Below the pieces are notes generated by a model. It was not told the DNA's origin and made no database searches. It worked only from the letters and a program-made list of their open reading frames with translations. The position numbers were made by a program, and so were the translations under genes. A stretch of 64,000 nucleotides of DNA from Rhabdaerophilum calidifontis (lineage in GTDB: Bacteria; Pseudomonadota; Alphaproteobacteria; Rhizobiales; Beijerinckiaceae): NCBI RefSeq assembly GCF_008641065.1, contig NZ_VTRS01000010.1:1-64000 (forward strand). The letters are read 5' to 3'. This document shows, piece by piece, positions 54,776-62,492 of this stretch (position 1 is its first letter; every line of letters begins with the position of its first letter).

Positions 54776-55579
54776 TCAGGCGACGGCCGGCAGGGCCGCC
54801 GCGATCGCGGTGCCGGGCGCCGGGATCATGGTCATCGCCTCGTGGGCCTCGAGGCCGTAGAGCTCGCGGGCCGCGGCTTCGTCGAGCGCTTCCGGCGTGG
54901 CGTCGAACACCACGCGCCCCTGCGCCATGCCGATGAGGCGGTCACAATATTCCTTGGCGATGTCGAGATCGTGCAGATTGCAGATCACGGTGATGCCGAA
55001 CTGCTTGTTGAGCCGCAGCAGCGCATCCATCACGAGCTTGGTGTTGCGCGGGTCGAGCGAGGCGATCGGCTCGTCGGCGAGCACGATATCCGGCTCCTGC
55101 ACCAGCGCGCGGGCAATGGCGACGCGCTGCTGCTGGCCGCCCGAAAGCGTCTCGGCGCGCTGGGCGGCGAGATTGGCGATGTCGAACTGTTCGAGCGCCG
55201 ACATCGCGATGGCGCGGTCGTCGGGCGACCAGATCTTGAGGAAGGACTTGATCTGCGAGGTATGGTTCAGCCGGCCCATCAGCACATTCGTCAGCACGTC
55301 GAGGCGGCCGACGATGTTGAACTGCTGGAACACCATCGCGCAGGAGGAGCGCCAAGCGCGCAGATCGGCGCCGCGCAGCGCGGTGACGTCGCGCCCGTCC
55401 CACAGGATGCGCCCCGAAGAGGGCTCCTGGAGGCGGTTGATCATCCGAAGCAGGGTCGATTTGCCGGCGCCGGAGCGGCCGATCACGCCCACGAAGCTGC
55501 CGCGCCCGATCTCGAGCGAGACGGAATCCACGGCGATCTTGTTGCCGAAGCGCCGCGAGAGATCCTTGATTGTCAGCAC
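54776..55579 (-). CDS. phnC: phosphonate ABC transporter ATP-binding protein
   Basis: A 267-residue ABC ATPase powering phosphonate uptake. Walker A is GRSGAGKST at residues 34-42, the signature is LSGGQQQR, and Walker B is [12 protein letters not shown]. The D-loop and H-switch follow. The start is GTG 55579, matching the usual PhnC beginning [12 protein letters not shown] hairpin ends seven bases upstream and may sequester the ribosome-binding G run. It is the first gene of the operon. Confidence 0.94.
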   Translation of the reverse strand: MLTIKDLSRRFGNKIAVDSVSLEIGRGSFVGVIGRSGAGKSTLLRMINRLQEPSSGRILWDGRDVTALRGADLRAWRSSCAMVFQQFNIVGRLDVLTNVLMGRLNHTSQIKSFLKIWSPDDRAIAMSALEQFDIANLAAQRAETLSGGQQQRVAIARALVQEPDIVLADEPIASLDPRNTKLVMDALLRLNKQFGITVICNLHDLDIAKEYCDRLIGMAQGRVVFDATPEALDEAAARELYGLEAHEAMTMIPAPGTAIAAALPAVA

Positions 55580-55585
55580 GAGAAA

Positions 55586-55606
55586 CCCCCGAACATCATT
55601 CGGGGG
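55586..55606 (-). promoter_or_regulatory. hairpin at the phnC ribosome-binding site
   Basis: A perfect eight-base stem, CCCCCGAA with its complement, and a five-base loop end six bases before the GTG start of phnC. In the message, the stem's 3' side GGGGG would be the ribosome-binding sequence, and it is followed by TTTCT. It could therefore gate translation or act as a leader attenuator. The function is inferred. Confidence 0.5.
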
Positions 55607-55625
55607 ATCGACATATCGGCCTGAT

Positions 55626-55643
55626 ACAACAGTTGGATGACAG
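55626..55643 (-). promoter_or_regulatory. Pho box upstream of phnC
   Basis: On the minus strand the sequence reads CTGTCAT-CCAA-CTGTTGT, two seven-base repeats with the correct four-base spacer. The first matches the PhoB consensus fully and the second in five of seven bases. It lies 47 bases upstream of the phnC start, so the operon is predicted to be induced by phosphate starvation through PhoB. Confidence 0.85.
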
Positions 55644-55644
55644 T

Positions 55645-55660
55645 CCCGAGGCGCCTCGGG
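55645..55660. repeat. 16-base perfect palindrome between glpD and phnC
   Basis: CCCGAGGC followed directly by its complement lies between the glpD stop and the Pho box. Without a loop or T run it is not a good terminator on its own, but it could form a cruciform or a weak end signal for glpD transcripts. Its role is unknown. Confidence 0.4.
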
Positions 55661-55702
55661 GTGCGTGGGAACTCGGGGCGCGCGGGAAAGGGGCCTGCCG
55701 CT

Positions 55703-57229
55703 TCAGCCCGCCGGGGCGGTGCCGGCGAGGCCGCGCATGAAGGTTTCCAGCGCCTCGGTCTCCGCCGCGCTGGTCCGAAGGCCGAGCTTGGAGCGCCGCC
55801 AGAGCACATCCTCGGCACTTGCCGCCCATTCCTCGGCCACCAGGTAGCGGATCTCGCGCTCGGTCAGGTCGGGGCCGAAGCGGCGGCCGAGATCGTCGAG
55901 ATGGCGCGCGCCTTCGAGGATCGCCCCGGCGCGGGTGCCGTAGCTCCGCGCGAGCCGGCGGATCAGCCCCTCCGGCAGCGCGGGGTGGCGGGCGGCGAGG
56001 TCCAGCGTGAAATCCGCGAGCCCGGTGACGGGAAATTCGCCGCCGGGCAGCTTGGCGCCGGCGGTCCAGCCCGCCGCCAGCCCCGGCATCGGAAGATGCG
56101 GGGCGAGCGCGGCGAGAGCCGCTTCCGCGAGCCGTCGATAGGTGGTGATCTTGCCGCCGAACACCGAGAGCAGCGGCGCGCCGCCGGCCGCGTCGAGCTT
56201 CAGCACATAATCGCGCGTCGCCTCCTGCGCCTTGCCGGCGCCGTCGTCATAGAGCGGCCGGACGCCGGAATAGGTCCAGACCACATCCTCCCGCCGCACC
56301 GGTGCGGCGAAATATTCGCTCGCCGCCGCGCAGAGATAGGCGATCTCCTCCTCCGAGGCCCGCACCGCGCCGGGGTCGCCAGCATAATCGCGATCCGTGG
56401 TGCCGATCAGCGTGAAATCGTCCTCGTAGGGGATGGCGAAGACGATGCGGCCATCGGCGTTCTGGAAGATGTAGCTCCTGTCATGCGGAAAAATCCGCCG
56501 CACGACGATATGCGAGCCCTGCACCAAGCGCACGCGGGGCTCCTGCGCGGCGCGGATGCGGTTCTTCAGCACATCGGCCACCCAGGGCCCGGCGGCGTTG
56601 ACCAGCGCGCGCGCGCGAATCGTCCGGGCGCCGGCCGCGTCCTCGACGCCCAGCGCCCAGCCGTCGGCGCCGCGCGCGGCCGAAGCCAGCCGCGTCCGCG
56701 TCTCGATCGTCGCGCCCCGCGCGCGGGCATCCATGGCGTTGAGCACCACGAGCCGCGCATCCTGCACCCAGCAATCGGAATATTCGAAGGCGGTGGCGAA
56801 GCCCGGCTTCAACGGCGCGCCGGCCGCGTCGCGGCGCAGATCGAGCACCCGTGTCGGCGGCAGCAGGCGCCGGCCGCCGAGATGATCATAGAGGAACAGC
56901 CCGAGCCGCAGCAGCCAGGCCGGCCGCAACCCGCGGTGATGCGGCAGCACGAAGCGCAGCGGCCAGATGATGTGCGGGGCGAGGTTCCACAGGATTTCGC
57001 GCTCGATCAGCGCCTCGCGGACGAGCCGGAATTCGTAATGTTCGAGATAGCGCAGCCCGCCATGGATGAGCTTGGTCGACCAGGACGAGGTGCCGCTCGC
57101 AAGGTCGTTCTGCTCGCAGAGATAGACCTTGAGCCCGCGGCCCGCGGCGTCGCGGGCGATGCCGCATCCGTTGATGCCGCCGCCGATGATGGCGAGGTTA
57201 TAGCTTGGTTCCAGGGGAGATGGCTTCAC
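55703..57229 (-). CDS. glpD: aerobic glycerol-3-phosphate dehydrogenase
   Basis: An FAD enzyme of 508 residues that oxidises sn-glycerol-3-phosphate to dihydroxyacetone phosphate and passes electrons to the membrane quinone pool. The FAD-binding GGGINGCGIARDAAGRGL is at the N-terminus. The family motifs SSWSTKLIHGGLRYLEHYEF and VNAAGPWVAD, and the C-terminal DAO domain, are present. GTG 57229 is chosen because GGAGG lies just upstream. A GlpR-type operator precedes it, and glpR is the upstream gene in the same direction. Confidence 0.95.
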   Translation of the reverse strand: MKPSPLEPSYNLAIIGGGINGCGIARDAAGRGLKVYLCEQNDLASGTSSWSTKLIHGGLRYLEHYEFRLVREALIEREILWNLAPHIIWPLRFVLPHHRGLRPAWLLRLGLFLYDHLGGRRLLPPTRVLDLRRDAAGAPLKPGFATAFEYSDCWVQDARLVVLNAMDARARGATIETRTRLASAARGADGWALGVEDAAGARTIRARALVNAAGPWVADVLKNRIRAAQEPRVRLVQGSHIVVRRIFPHDRSYIFQNADGRIVFAIPYEDDFTLIGTTDRDYAGDPGAVRASEEEIAYLCAAASEYFAAPVRREDVVWTYSGVRPLYDDGAGKAQEATRDYVLKLDAAGGAPLLSVFGGKITTYRRLAEAALAALAPHLPMPGLAAGWTAGAKLPGGEFPVTGLADFTLDLAARHPALPEGLIRRLARSYGTRAGAILEGARHLDDLGRRFGPDLTEREIRYLVAEEWAASAEDVLWRRSKLGLRTSAAETEALETFMRGLAGTAPAG

Positions 57230-57269
57230 GGATCCTCCGGCGAATTCAAAATAATCACGCGGCAAATGC

Positions 57270-57303
57270 TTTCGTTTTCGGATATCCGAAACTTGAAACG
57301 AAA
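57270..57303. promoter_or_regulatory. GlpR-type operator upstream of glpD
   Basis: Nested palindromes are present. The inner one is a perfect 16-base repeat, TTTCGGAT with its complement (57276-57291). The outer arms are TTTCGTT (57270-57276) and AACGAAA (57297-57303). TTTCG-type half sites are typical of GlpR operators. It lies in the 74-base gap between glpR and glpD. Confidence 0.75.
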
Positions 57304-58197
57304 TCAATCGCGCCCATTGTCGCGCGTCTCCGGTTCGGATGCGCGCGGGGCGGTCTCGATGACATCGACCCCGCTCTGGCGACAGATCTCGGCGATGCCC
57401 GCTTCGGGCAGCAGATCGGTGACGAACAGGTCGATCTCGGCGAGATGGCCGATCCGCACCGGCGCCTGGCGGGCGAACTTCGTCCGGTCCGCGACCAGAA
57501 TCGCCTGCCGCGCGTTTTCAAGGATGGCGCGCGCGACCCGCACCTCGCGGTAATCGAAATCCAGCAGCGCGCCGTCGGGATCGATCGCCGAAACGCCGAT
57601 CACCGCGTAATCGACCTTGAACTGCCGGATGAAGCTCACGGCGGCTTCGCCGGTCACGGCGCCGTCGGCGCGACGCACCGGCCCGCCCGCGACGATCACC
57701 TCGATGCGCGGATGCGGATAGAGAAGGGTCGCGACGTTGAGATTGTTGGTGATCACCAGCAGATCCTCGTGCTGGATCAGGGCCTTGGCGACTTCCTCCG
57801 TCGTGGTCCCGATGGTGATGAACAGCGAGGCGCCGTTGGGGATGCGTGCCGCCGCGGCGCGGCCGATCGCCTCCTTCTCGGCCTGCGCCACCAGCCGGCG
57901 CGCCGCATAGGCGAGGTTCGACACGCCGGAGCCGGCGATGGCGCCGCCATGGACGCGCGTCAGCAGCCGCCGCGCGCAGAGTTCGTTGAGATCCTTGCGG
58001 ATGGTCTGCGGCGAAACCTCGAACCGCGCGGCAAGGTCTTCCACCATGACGCGGCCCGCGCCGCGCGCGAGATCGAGAATCTCCTGAAGACGGCCGCCGG
58101 GCGGCGCGGCAGGGCCGGGCGCGGCACCGGCCATGGGACCGGCCTGGCCTTCGGGGGAGGGGCGGACGGGCGAGGGGCGGAGGGGAGTGCGCGCCAT
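57304..58197 (-). CDS. glpR: DeoR-family glycerol-3-phosphate regulon repressor
   Basis: A 297-residue repressor. The N-terminal winged helix (about 40-95) contains LAARFEVSPQTIRKDLNELCARRLLTRVHGGAI, the DeoR signature. The C-terminal sugar-phosphate sensor domain has NGASLFITIGTTTEEVAKAL, VTGEAAVSF and LVADRTKFARQAPVRIG. Linkage to glpD and two matching operator palindromes make GlpR the best call. The first 30 residues are Pro/Ala-rich and may not be needed; ATG 58197 is the first start, with GAGGAAG upstream. Confidence 0.88.
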   Translation of the reverse strand: MARTPLRPSPVRPSPEGQAGPMAGAAPGPAAPPGGRLQEILDLARGAGRVMVEDLAARFEVSPQTIRKDLNELCARRLLTRVHGGAIAGSGVSNLAYAARRLVAQAEKEAIGRAAAARIPNGASLFITIGTTTEEVAKALIQHEDLLVITNNLNVATLLYPHPRIEVIVAGGPVRRADGAVTGEAAVSFIRQFKVDYAVIGVSAIDPDGALLDFDYREVRVARAILENARQAILVADRTKFARQAPVRIGHLAEIDLFVTDLLPEAGIAEICRQSGVDVIETAPRASEPETRDNGRD

Positions 58198-58254
58198 CTT
58201 CGGAGCTTCCTCGCGCCGGATTCCGGGACCCCGCGGAGCCGGGTTTCACTTCTC

Positions 58255-58288
58255 TTTCGTTCCGGGCGCTTCGCGAGCGTGAACGAAA
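58255..58288. promoter_or_regulatory. second GlpR-type operator, upstream of glpR
   Basis: The arms TTTCGTTC (58255-58262) and GAACGAAA (58281-58288) form a perfect eight-base inverted repeat separated by 18 bases, about 60 bases upstream of the glpR start. The arms are the same as the outer arms of the glpD operator, which suggests autoregulation. Confidence 0.6.
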
Positions 58289-58417
58289 TAATGTGAGGAT
58301 GCAAGCGGGGCGGAAATCTCGGAGGGGGGGCGAAGGAGATCCACGCCTGGAATGCCAGACGCGCCTTGGCCGGTCTGGCCTTGTCTGGCCGGGCTTGTGG
58401 GCCGCCGTGGCCGGATC

Positions 58418-58492
<75 letters not shown>

Positions 58493-58552
58493 TGATCTGC
58501 CGCTCCTGCCATATTCGATCGCGCCGGGTCAAGCGTTCCGGCCGGGAGGCTA

Positions 58553-58589
58553 TTGTGCATCGCACAAATTTGTTGCGGTGCAGCACAAA
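58553..58589. promoter_or_regulatory. PhaR-like operator sites upstream of the phasin gene
   Basis: The first element is a perfect inverted repeat, TTGTGC-ATC-GCACAA (58553-58567). It is followed at once by a related TGC/GCA-rich element (58569-58589) containing TTGTTGC and GCAGCACAA. Phasin promoters are commonly repressed by PhaR through TGC-rich sites of this kind. The second element is imperfect. Placement 120 to 150 bases before the phasin start supports the assignment. Confidence 0.55.
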
Positions 58590-58706
58590 CGGGAGTATGG
58601 AGACCGCGTTCTGACAGATGCGAGGGTCCGCCACGCGGCGCGCGGGCGGGACCATCCTCGCAGGTTCGCGCGTCGCGCGCTGCAAGCCAAGATGGAGATG
58701 CCGGAC

Positions 58707-59261
58707 ATGACCACCGTTCCCGTCAAGAAGAGTGCCGCCAAGCCGGCCGAGACTGCCAAGCCTGCCGAGGTTTCGACGCCCGTCCAGGCCGCGGCCCCTG
58801 CCCCGGCCGAGACGGCCGCGCCGAAGGTGGCCACCTTCCCGCAGGTGCCGATGGCCGATCTGCTGAAGCCGCTCAACGCGGTGCAGGAGCAGGTTCGCGC
58901 CAATGCCGAGAAGGGCATCGAGCGGCTGCGCGCCCAATATGCCACGCTGAAGGGCTCGGCCGAGCAGGCGACCGACCGGCTCGAGGAGAGCGTCGCGGCC
59001 GCCCATGCCGGCTCGCGCGCCTTCAACATGAAGGTGCTCGAACTGTTCCGCCAGCAGGCCGATGCGAGCTTCGCGCATCTGCAGGCGCTGTTCGGCGTCA
59101 AGACGCTCGGCGATGCGGTGAAGCTCCAGCAGGATTTCGCCCGCGCGCAGGTCGAGCTGGTTCAGGCGCATACGCGTCAGCTCGCCGAGATGGCGAAGCA
59201 GGTCGCAACCGATGTCGCCGAGCCGGTCCGGCAATCGATCGTCCAGCCGCTCGGCCGCTGA
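58707..59261 (+). CDS. phasin family protein
   Basis: A 184-residue granule-associated protein that coats polyhydroxyalkanoate inclusions. A short Lys/Ala/Pro-rich N-terminal tail is followed from about residue 50 by amphipathic helices typical of the Phasin_2 family (LLKPLNAVQEQVRANAEKGIERL, LELFRQQADASFAHLQALFG, LQQDFARAQVELVQAHTRQLAEMAKQV). ATG 58707 is preferred because GGAG lies nine bases upstream; ATGs at 58692 and 58698 lack a ribosome-binding site. PhaR-like sites lie upstream and a terminator downstream. Confidence 0.9.
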   Translation: MTTVPVKKSAAKPAETAKPAEVSTPVQAAAPAPAETAAPKVATFPQVPMADLLKPLNAVQEQVRANAEKGIERLRAQYATLKGSAEQATDRLEESVAAAHAGSRAFNMKVLELFRQQADASFAHLQALFGVKTLGDAVKLQQDFARAQVELVQAHTRQLAEMAKQVATDVAEPVRQSIVQPLGR

Positions 59262-59303
59262 CGCGCCGGACCGCCGCGGGCAGGGTCCCGGCCGAGAATA
59301 ATC

Positions 59304-59334
59304 AAGGGCGCGGAGCCTCTTCCGCGCCCTTTCG
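59304..59334 (+). terminator. terminator after phasin
   Basis: A perfect 11-base stem, AAGGGCGCGGA with its complement, and a six-base loop lie 42 bases after the phasin stop. The stem's 3' end runs into TTTC. It is a strong candidate intrinsic terminator. Confidence 0.75.
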
Positions 59335-59436
59335 ATTGTACCCGGCGGCGGGCATTCGCGCCGGCGCCGGTCACGCCATCTTTCCGGATTTGCCGCCTTG
59401 AAATCGGCGGCGATTGAAGCTAGGCAAACCGGACGT

Positions 59437-59513
59437 GCAGTCGTAGCTCAGTTGGTTAGAGCGTCGGTTTGTGGCACCGAAGGCCGGTGGTTCGAATCCA
59501 CCCGACTGTACCA
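59437..59513 (+). tRNA. tRNA-His (GTG), lacking encoded G-1 and with discriminator A73
   Basis: The cloverleaf is complete. The acceptor stem GCAGTCG pairs with CGACTGT, including one G-T pair at the end. The anticodon stem TCGGT/ACCGA holds loop TTGTGGC, giving anticodon GTG. The T arm is GGTGG-TTCGAAT-CCACC. The discriminator is A and CCA is encoded. Most bacterial tRNA-His genes encode an extra G at -1 opposite C73. Here the base before the acceptor stem is T and position 73 is A, the form known from many alphaproteobacteria. Confidence 0.95.
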
Positions 59514-59698
59514 TTTCCCAATTCGACCATTTCCCTGGCCGGCCATTCCCCGGATCGATTGCTCTTGCGGATCCGCAATCAAGGCCGCTGGCGACGCAGG
59601 ATTGCCGATCCCGCCCCGCCGCGGAGCCGGCATGGCGTTTCGCAGGTCTTCGCGGTCAGGGCGATGCCCGGCGGTTCGGGGTCCCGCAGGGGGCCGGT

Positions 59699-60457
59699 TC
59701 AGGCGCGGGTGATCTCGACCGTGTGCTTGCGCCGCTTCAGGACCCAGCCCAGGGCGATGACGAAGGCCGCGCCGATCGCCGCCGCGCCGTAGAAGATCGC
59801 CGCGATCGGCTTGGTGATGGTCACCGTGCCGCCATGCCCGTCCGATTCGGTGGCGGTCTTGATCCAGCCCGGATCGAAGGCGGCGAGCTGGCCCATCACA
59901 TAGGGGTCGCTGACGATCATCTCGGCCGCGATCCAGCCGAGCAGCGCCGCGCCCGCCCAGATGATGATGGGGAAGCGGTCCATGACGTTCGACAGCAATT
60001 GCGAGCCGAAGATGATGAGCGGGATCGAGAGCAGCAGGCCGAAGATGAACAGCCAGATATTGCCGCCCGCCGCCGCCGCGATCGCCACGACATTGTCGAG
60101 GCTCATCACCGCATCGGCGATGGCGATGGTGCGGACCGCGCGCCAGAGATTGTCGCTCGATTCGATGTCCGGCCCGCCTTCCTCCTCGCCGAGCGCGAGC
60201 TTGACGCCGATCCACAGCAGCAGCAACCCGCCCACGACCTTCAGGAACGGTACGCCGAGCAGATAGGTGATGAAGATCGCGAAGATGATCCGGAGGCCGA
60301 TCGCCGCGCCGGCTCCGAGCGCCATGCCGAGCTTGCGCTGATTGTCCGGAAGGGAGCGGCAGGCCAGCGCGATGACGACGGCGTTGTCGCCGGAGAGCAG
60401 CAGGTCGATCCAGACGATCTGGATCAGCGGCACGATATAGGGGGTCAGCGATTCCAT
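59699..60457 (-). CDS. TerC family integral membrane protein
   Basis: A 252-residue inner-membrane protein with about seven helices. The first half carries WIDLLLSGDNAVVIALACRSLP and the second VRTIAIADAVMSLDNVVAIAA, the duplicated aspartate-containing motif of TerC/YjbE proteins. The family is linked to metal ion homeostasis, often manganese export. The upstream gene ends three bases before its start, so there is no room for a yybP-ykoY riboswitch here. Confidence 0.9.
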   Translation of the reverse strand: MESLTPYIVPLIQIVWIDLLLSGDNAVVIALACRSLPDNQRKLGMALGAGAAIGLRIIFAIFITYLLGVPFLKVVGGLLLLWIGVKLALGEEEGGPDIESSDNLWRAVRTIAIADAVMSLDNVVAIAAAAGGNIWLFIFGLLLSIPLIIFGSQLLSNVMDRFPIIIWAGAALLGWIAAEMIVSDPYVMGQLAAFDPGWIKTATESDGHGGTVTITKPIAAIFYGAAAIGAAFVIALGWVLKRRKHTVEITRA

Positions 60458-60460
60458 CGG

Positions 60461-61225
60461 TCAGGCGCGCTCCTGCGATTTTCCGCCCCTCATGAACGAG
60501 CTTGCCGGAGATGACAAGAGTGCGACGGCTATCGTCAGAGGCGCCACGCGACAAAGGCTGTGCGCGTTGTGGCGGCGGATCGGCAGGCGCTCCCAGTTGC
60601 CGGCCGCGTCGCGGCGCAGGGCGGCGCCGGCGTCCGCGATGCGGATCGCTTCCGGCGCCAGCGCGAGGCCGGTGCCGAGTGCCTTTGCCACCGCCTCCTT
60701 CGCGGTCCAAAGCCGCAGGAATGCCGCGCTGCGGGCCGGTTCGGGCAGGGCGCGCAGCGCGGTTTGCTCGTCCGCGCGGAGCATGTTCCAGGGGATCGCG
60801 GTGGCCGGGCGCAGCAATTCGATATCGATCCCCACCGGCCGGCGGGCGAGTGCGAGCGCGTTGATCCCGGCGCGGGCCGAGAAGGAGATGAACAGCCCGC
60901 CCGCAGGCGCCGCGATGCGGGGTGCGCCGGCCTGATCGCGCAGGATCCGGATCGCGGCGGCCGGGCGGCCAAGGAGTGGCGCGAGCAGCGCGCGGGCGAG
61001 CCGCCGGCGGTGCAGGAACCCGTCGGGATCGGCATGGCCCCCGGCCTCCGCGCGCTCCTCCGCCGTGGCGGGGGGCAGCCCGGATTCCGGGGCAGCGGCG
61101 GCCAGCAGCGCTGCGAATCCCTGCGCCGCGATTTGTTCCGCGACCGCCGGCCGCCGCATCTCGGGCGTATCGCCGGCGGCGAGCGGCAGAAGCCAATCCG
61201 CGCCCTCGTCCTGGTTCTCCCGCAT
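60461..61225 (-). CDS. 4'-phosphopantetheinyl transferase superfamily protein
   Basis: A 254-residue Sfp-type enzyme that activates carrier proteins by adding phosphopantetheine from CoA. Key motifs are PVGIDIELL (magnesium-binding aspartate and glutamate) and RLWTAKEAVAKALGTGL (the WTxKEA catalytic motif). The preceding LFISFSARAGINALAL matches the family's F-x-x-S-H region, with Ala/Arg replacing the usual Ser-His. No polyketide or peptide synthetase gene is nearby, so its carrier protein is unknown. It is directly upstream of terC. Confidence 0.85.
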   Translation of the reverse strand: MRENQDEGADWLLPLAAGDTPEMRRPAVAEQIAAQGFAALLAAAAPESGLPPATAEERAEAGGHADPDGFLHRRRLARALLAPLLGRPAAAIRILRDQAGAPRIAAPAGGLFISFSARAGINALALARRPVGIDIELLRPATAIPWNMLRADEQTALRALPEPARSAAFLRLWTAKEAVAKALGTGLALAPEAIRIADAGAALRRDAAGNWERLPIRRHNAHSLCRVAPLTIAVALLSSPASSFMRGGKSQERA

Positions 61226-61685
61226 CCGCGCCGCTCCTTCCGCCTTGCGGCAGCGGCACGGATCATGGCAGAGTCAACGGTAAATCCAACCATTCATGCG
61301 GAATTCTCCCGGCGGCACCATGGGGCGCATCCGGGAGCCTGCGCCGTCAGGATCGAAACATGCCCGAAAACGCGCCGGCGCCGCCCTTCACCCGGGGCAG
61401 GTTTCGCCGAGGGTCTGCGGTTGGGTCTGCCGCTCCTGCTGCGCCGGGCCGGGCTCTGAGGACGACCCCTGCGGAAAGCGCAGTGCCGCCATGCACGGGC
61501 CGCGGCGCCTGCGGCGTGGCAGCGCGTCATCGCCGCTTGCCGAAGCGCCGCCGCGGCTCCTATTAAGAATGGCTCGAAGCTCGGTCCCGCACGAACCGGC
61601 ACGGGCGGGAAACGGGAGGCGGGCAGGGGCCCGGAACGCGTTGGCAGCACCAATCGAAACGCCGGGCGCCCAGACGCGCCCGACC
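61226..61685. other. 460-base intergenic region upstream of lutA
   Basis: No convincing gene was found between the phosphopantetheinyl transferase start and lutA. Frames on the plus strand are Arg/Ser/Pro-rich and look like GC artefacts. The stretch around 61270-61310 is AT-richer (GGTAAATCCAACCATTC) and could hold a promoter. No tRNA or known riboswitch was recognised. Confidence 0.5.
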
Positions 61686-62492
61686 GTGAAGTCCAATCCC
61701 CGCGTCGCGCTGTTCGCGACCTGCCTGGTCGATACGATCCGTCCGACGATCGGCTTCGCCGCCGCCAAGCTGCTGGAGGATGCCGGCTGCCGCGTCGAGG
61801 TGCCGCGCCAGACCTGCTGCGGCCAGCCCGCCTTCAATTCCGGCGACCGGGCGACCACCAGGGCGCTGGCGCTTCAGATGATCGCGGATTTCGAGGGCTA
61901 TGATTACATCGTCGTGCCCTCCGGTTCCTGCGGCGGCATGATCAAGGCGCATTATCCCGAACTCTTCGCGGATGATCCAAACCTTGCCGCGCGCGCCGGG
62001 CGGCTTGCGGCCAAGACCTTCGAACTGGTCTCCTTCCTCACCGATGTGCTCGGCGTGACGTCGGTTTCCGCCCGCTTCGAGGGCGATGTCACCTACCACG
62101 ACAGCTGCTCCGGGCTGCGCGAACTCGGCATCCGCAACCAGCCGCGCCGACTGCTCGGCACGGTCGAGGGGCTGCGCCTCGTCGAGATGAAGGATGCCGA
62201 TGTCTGCTGCGGCTTCGGCGGCACCTTCGCGGTCAAATACGGCGAGATCTCCGACAAGATCGTCACCGAGAAGGCCGGCAATATCGAGCAAACCGGCGCC
62301 GCGACGCTGCTCGCCGGCGATCTCGGCTGCCTGCTCAACATGGCCGGCAAGCTCTCGCGGCGCGGCGCGGCGGTTGAGGTCCGGCACGTCGCCGAGGTTC
62401 TTGCCGGGATGACGGATACCCCGCCGATCGGCAAGGCCTCCCCGCAGGCGCGGAGCCGGGCAACGGCCGGCTCGAAGGAGGATCCGGCATGA
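61686..62492 (+). CDS. lutA: (Fe-S)-binding protein LutA/LldE, lactate utilisation
   Basis: A 268-residue subunit of the LutABC-type L-lactate oxidation complex. Two cysteine-rich CCG domains are visible: TCCGQPAFNSG near residue 38 and VCCGFGGTFAVKYGEIS near residue 175, each preceded by its partner cysteines (ATCLVD and HDSCSGLRELG). GTG 61686 is chosen because homologues begin right before RVALFATCLVD. No clear ribosome-binding site is present, and ATG 61569 would add 39 unlikely residues. It overlaps lutB by four bases. Confidence 0.9.
   Translation: MKSNPRVALFATCLVDTIRPTIGFAAAKLLEDAGCRVEVPRQTCCGQPAFNSGDRATTRALALQMIADFEGYDYIVVPSGSCGGMIKAHYPELFADDPNLAARAGRLAAKTFELVSFLTDVLGVTSVSARFEGDVTYHDSCSGLRELGIRNQPRRLLGTVEGLRLVEMKDADVCCGFGGTFAVKYGEISDKIVTEKAGNIEQTGAATLLAGDLGCLLNMAGKLSRRGAAVEVRHVAEVLAGMTDTPPIGKASPQARSRATAGSKEDPA

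Noticed and set aside
60458-60560. A yybP-ykoY manganese riboswitch before the TerC gene
   Set aside because: Only three bases separate TerC from the upstream coding region, which leaves no room for the aptamer.
61362-61568. A structured RNA or short ORF upstream of lutA
   Set aside because: GC-rich stems are expected by chance here. No conserved core of SRP RNA, RNase P RNA, tmRNA or known riboswitches was recognised, and the ORF is Arg/Pro-rich.
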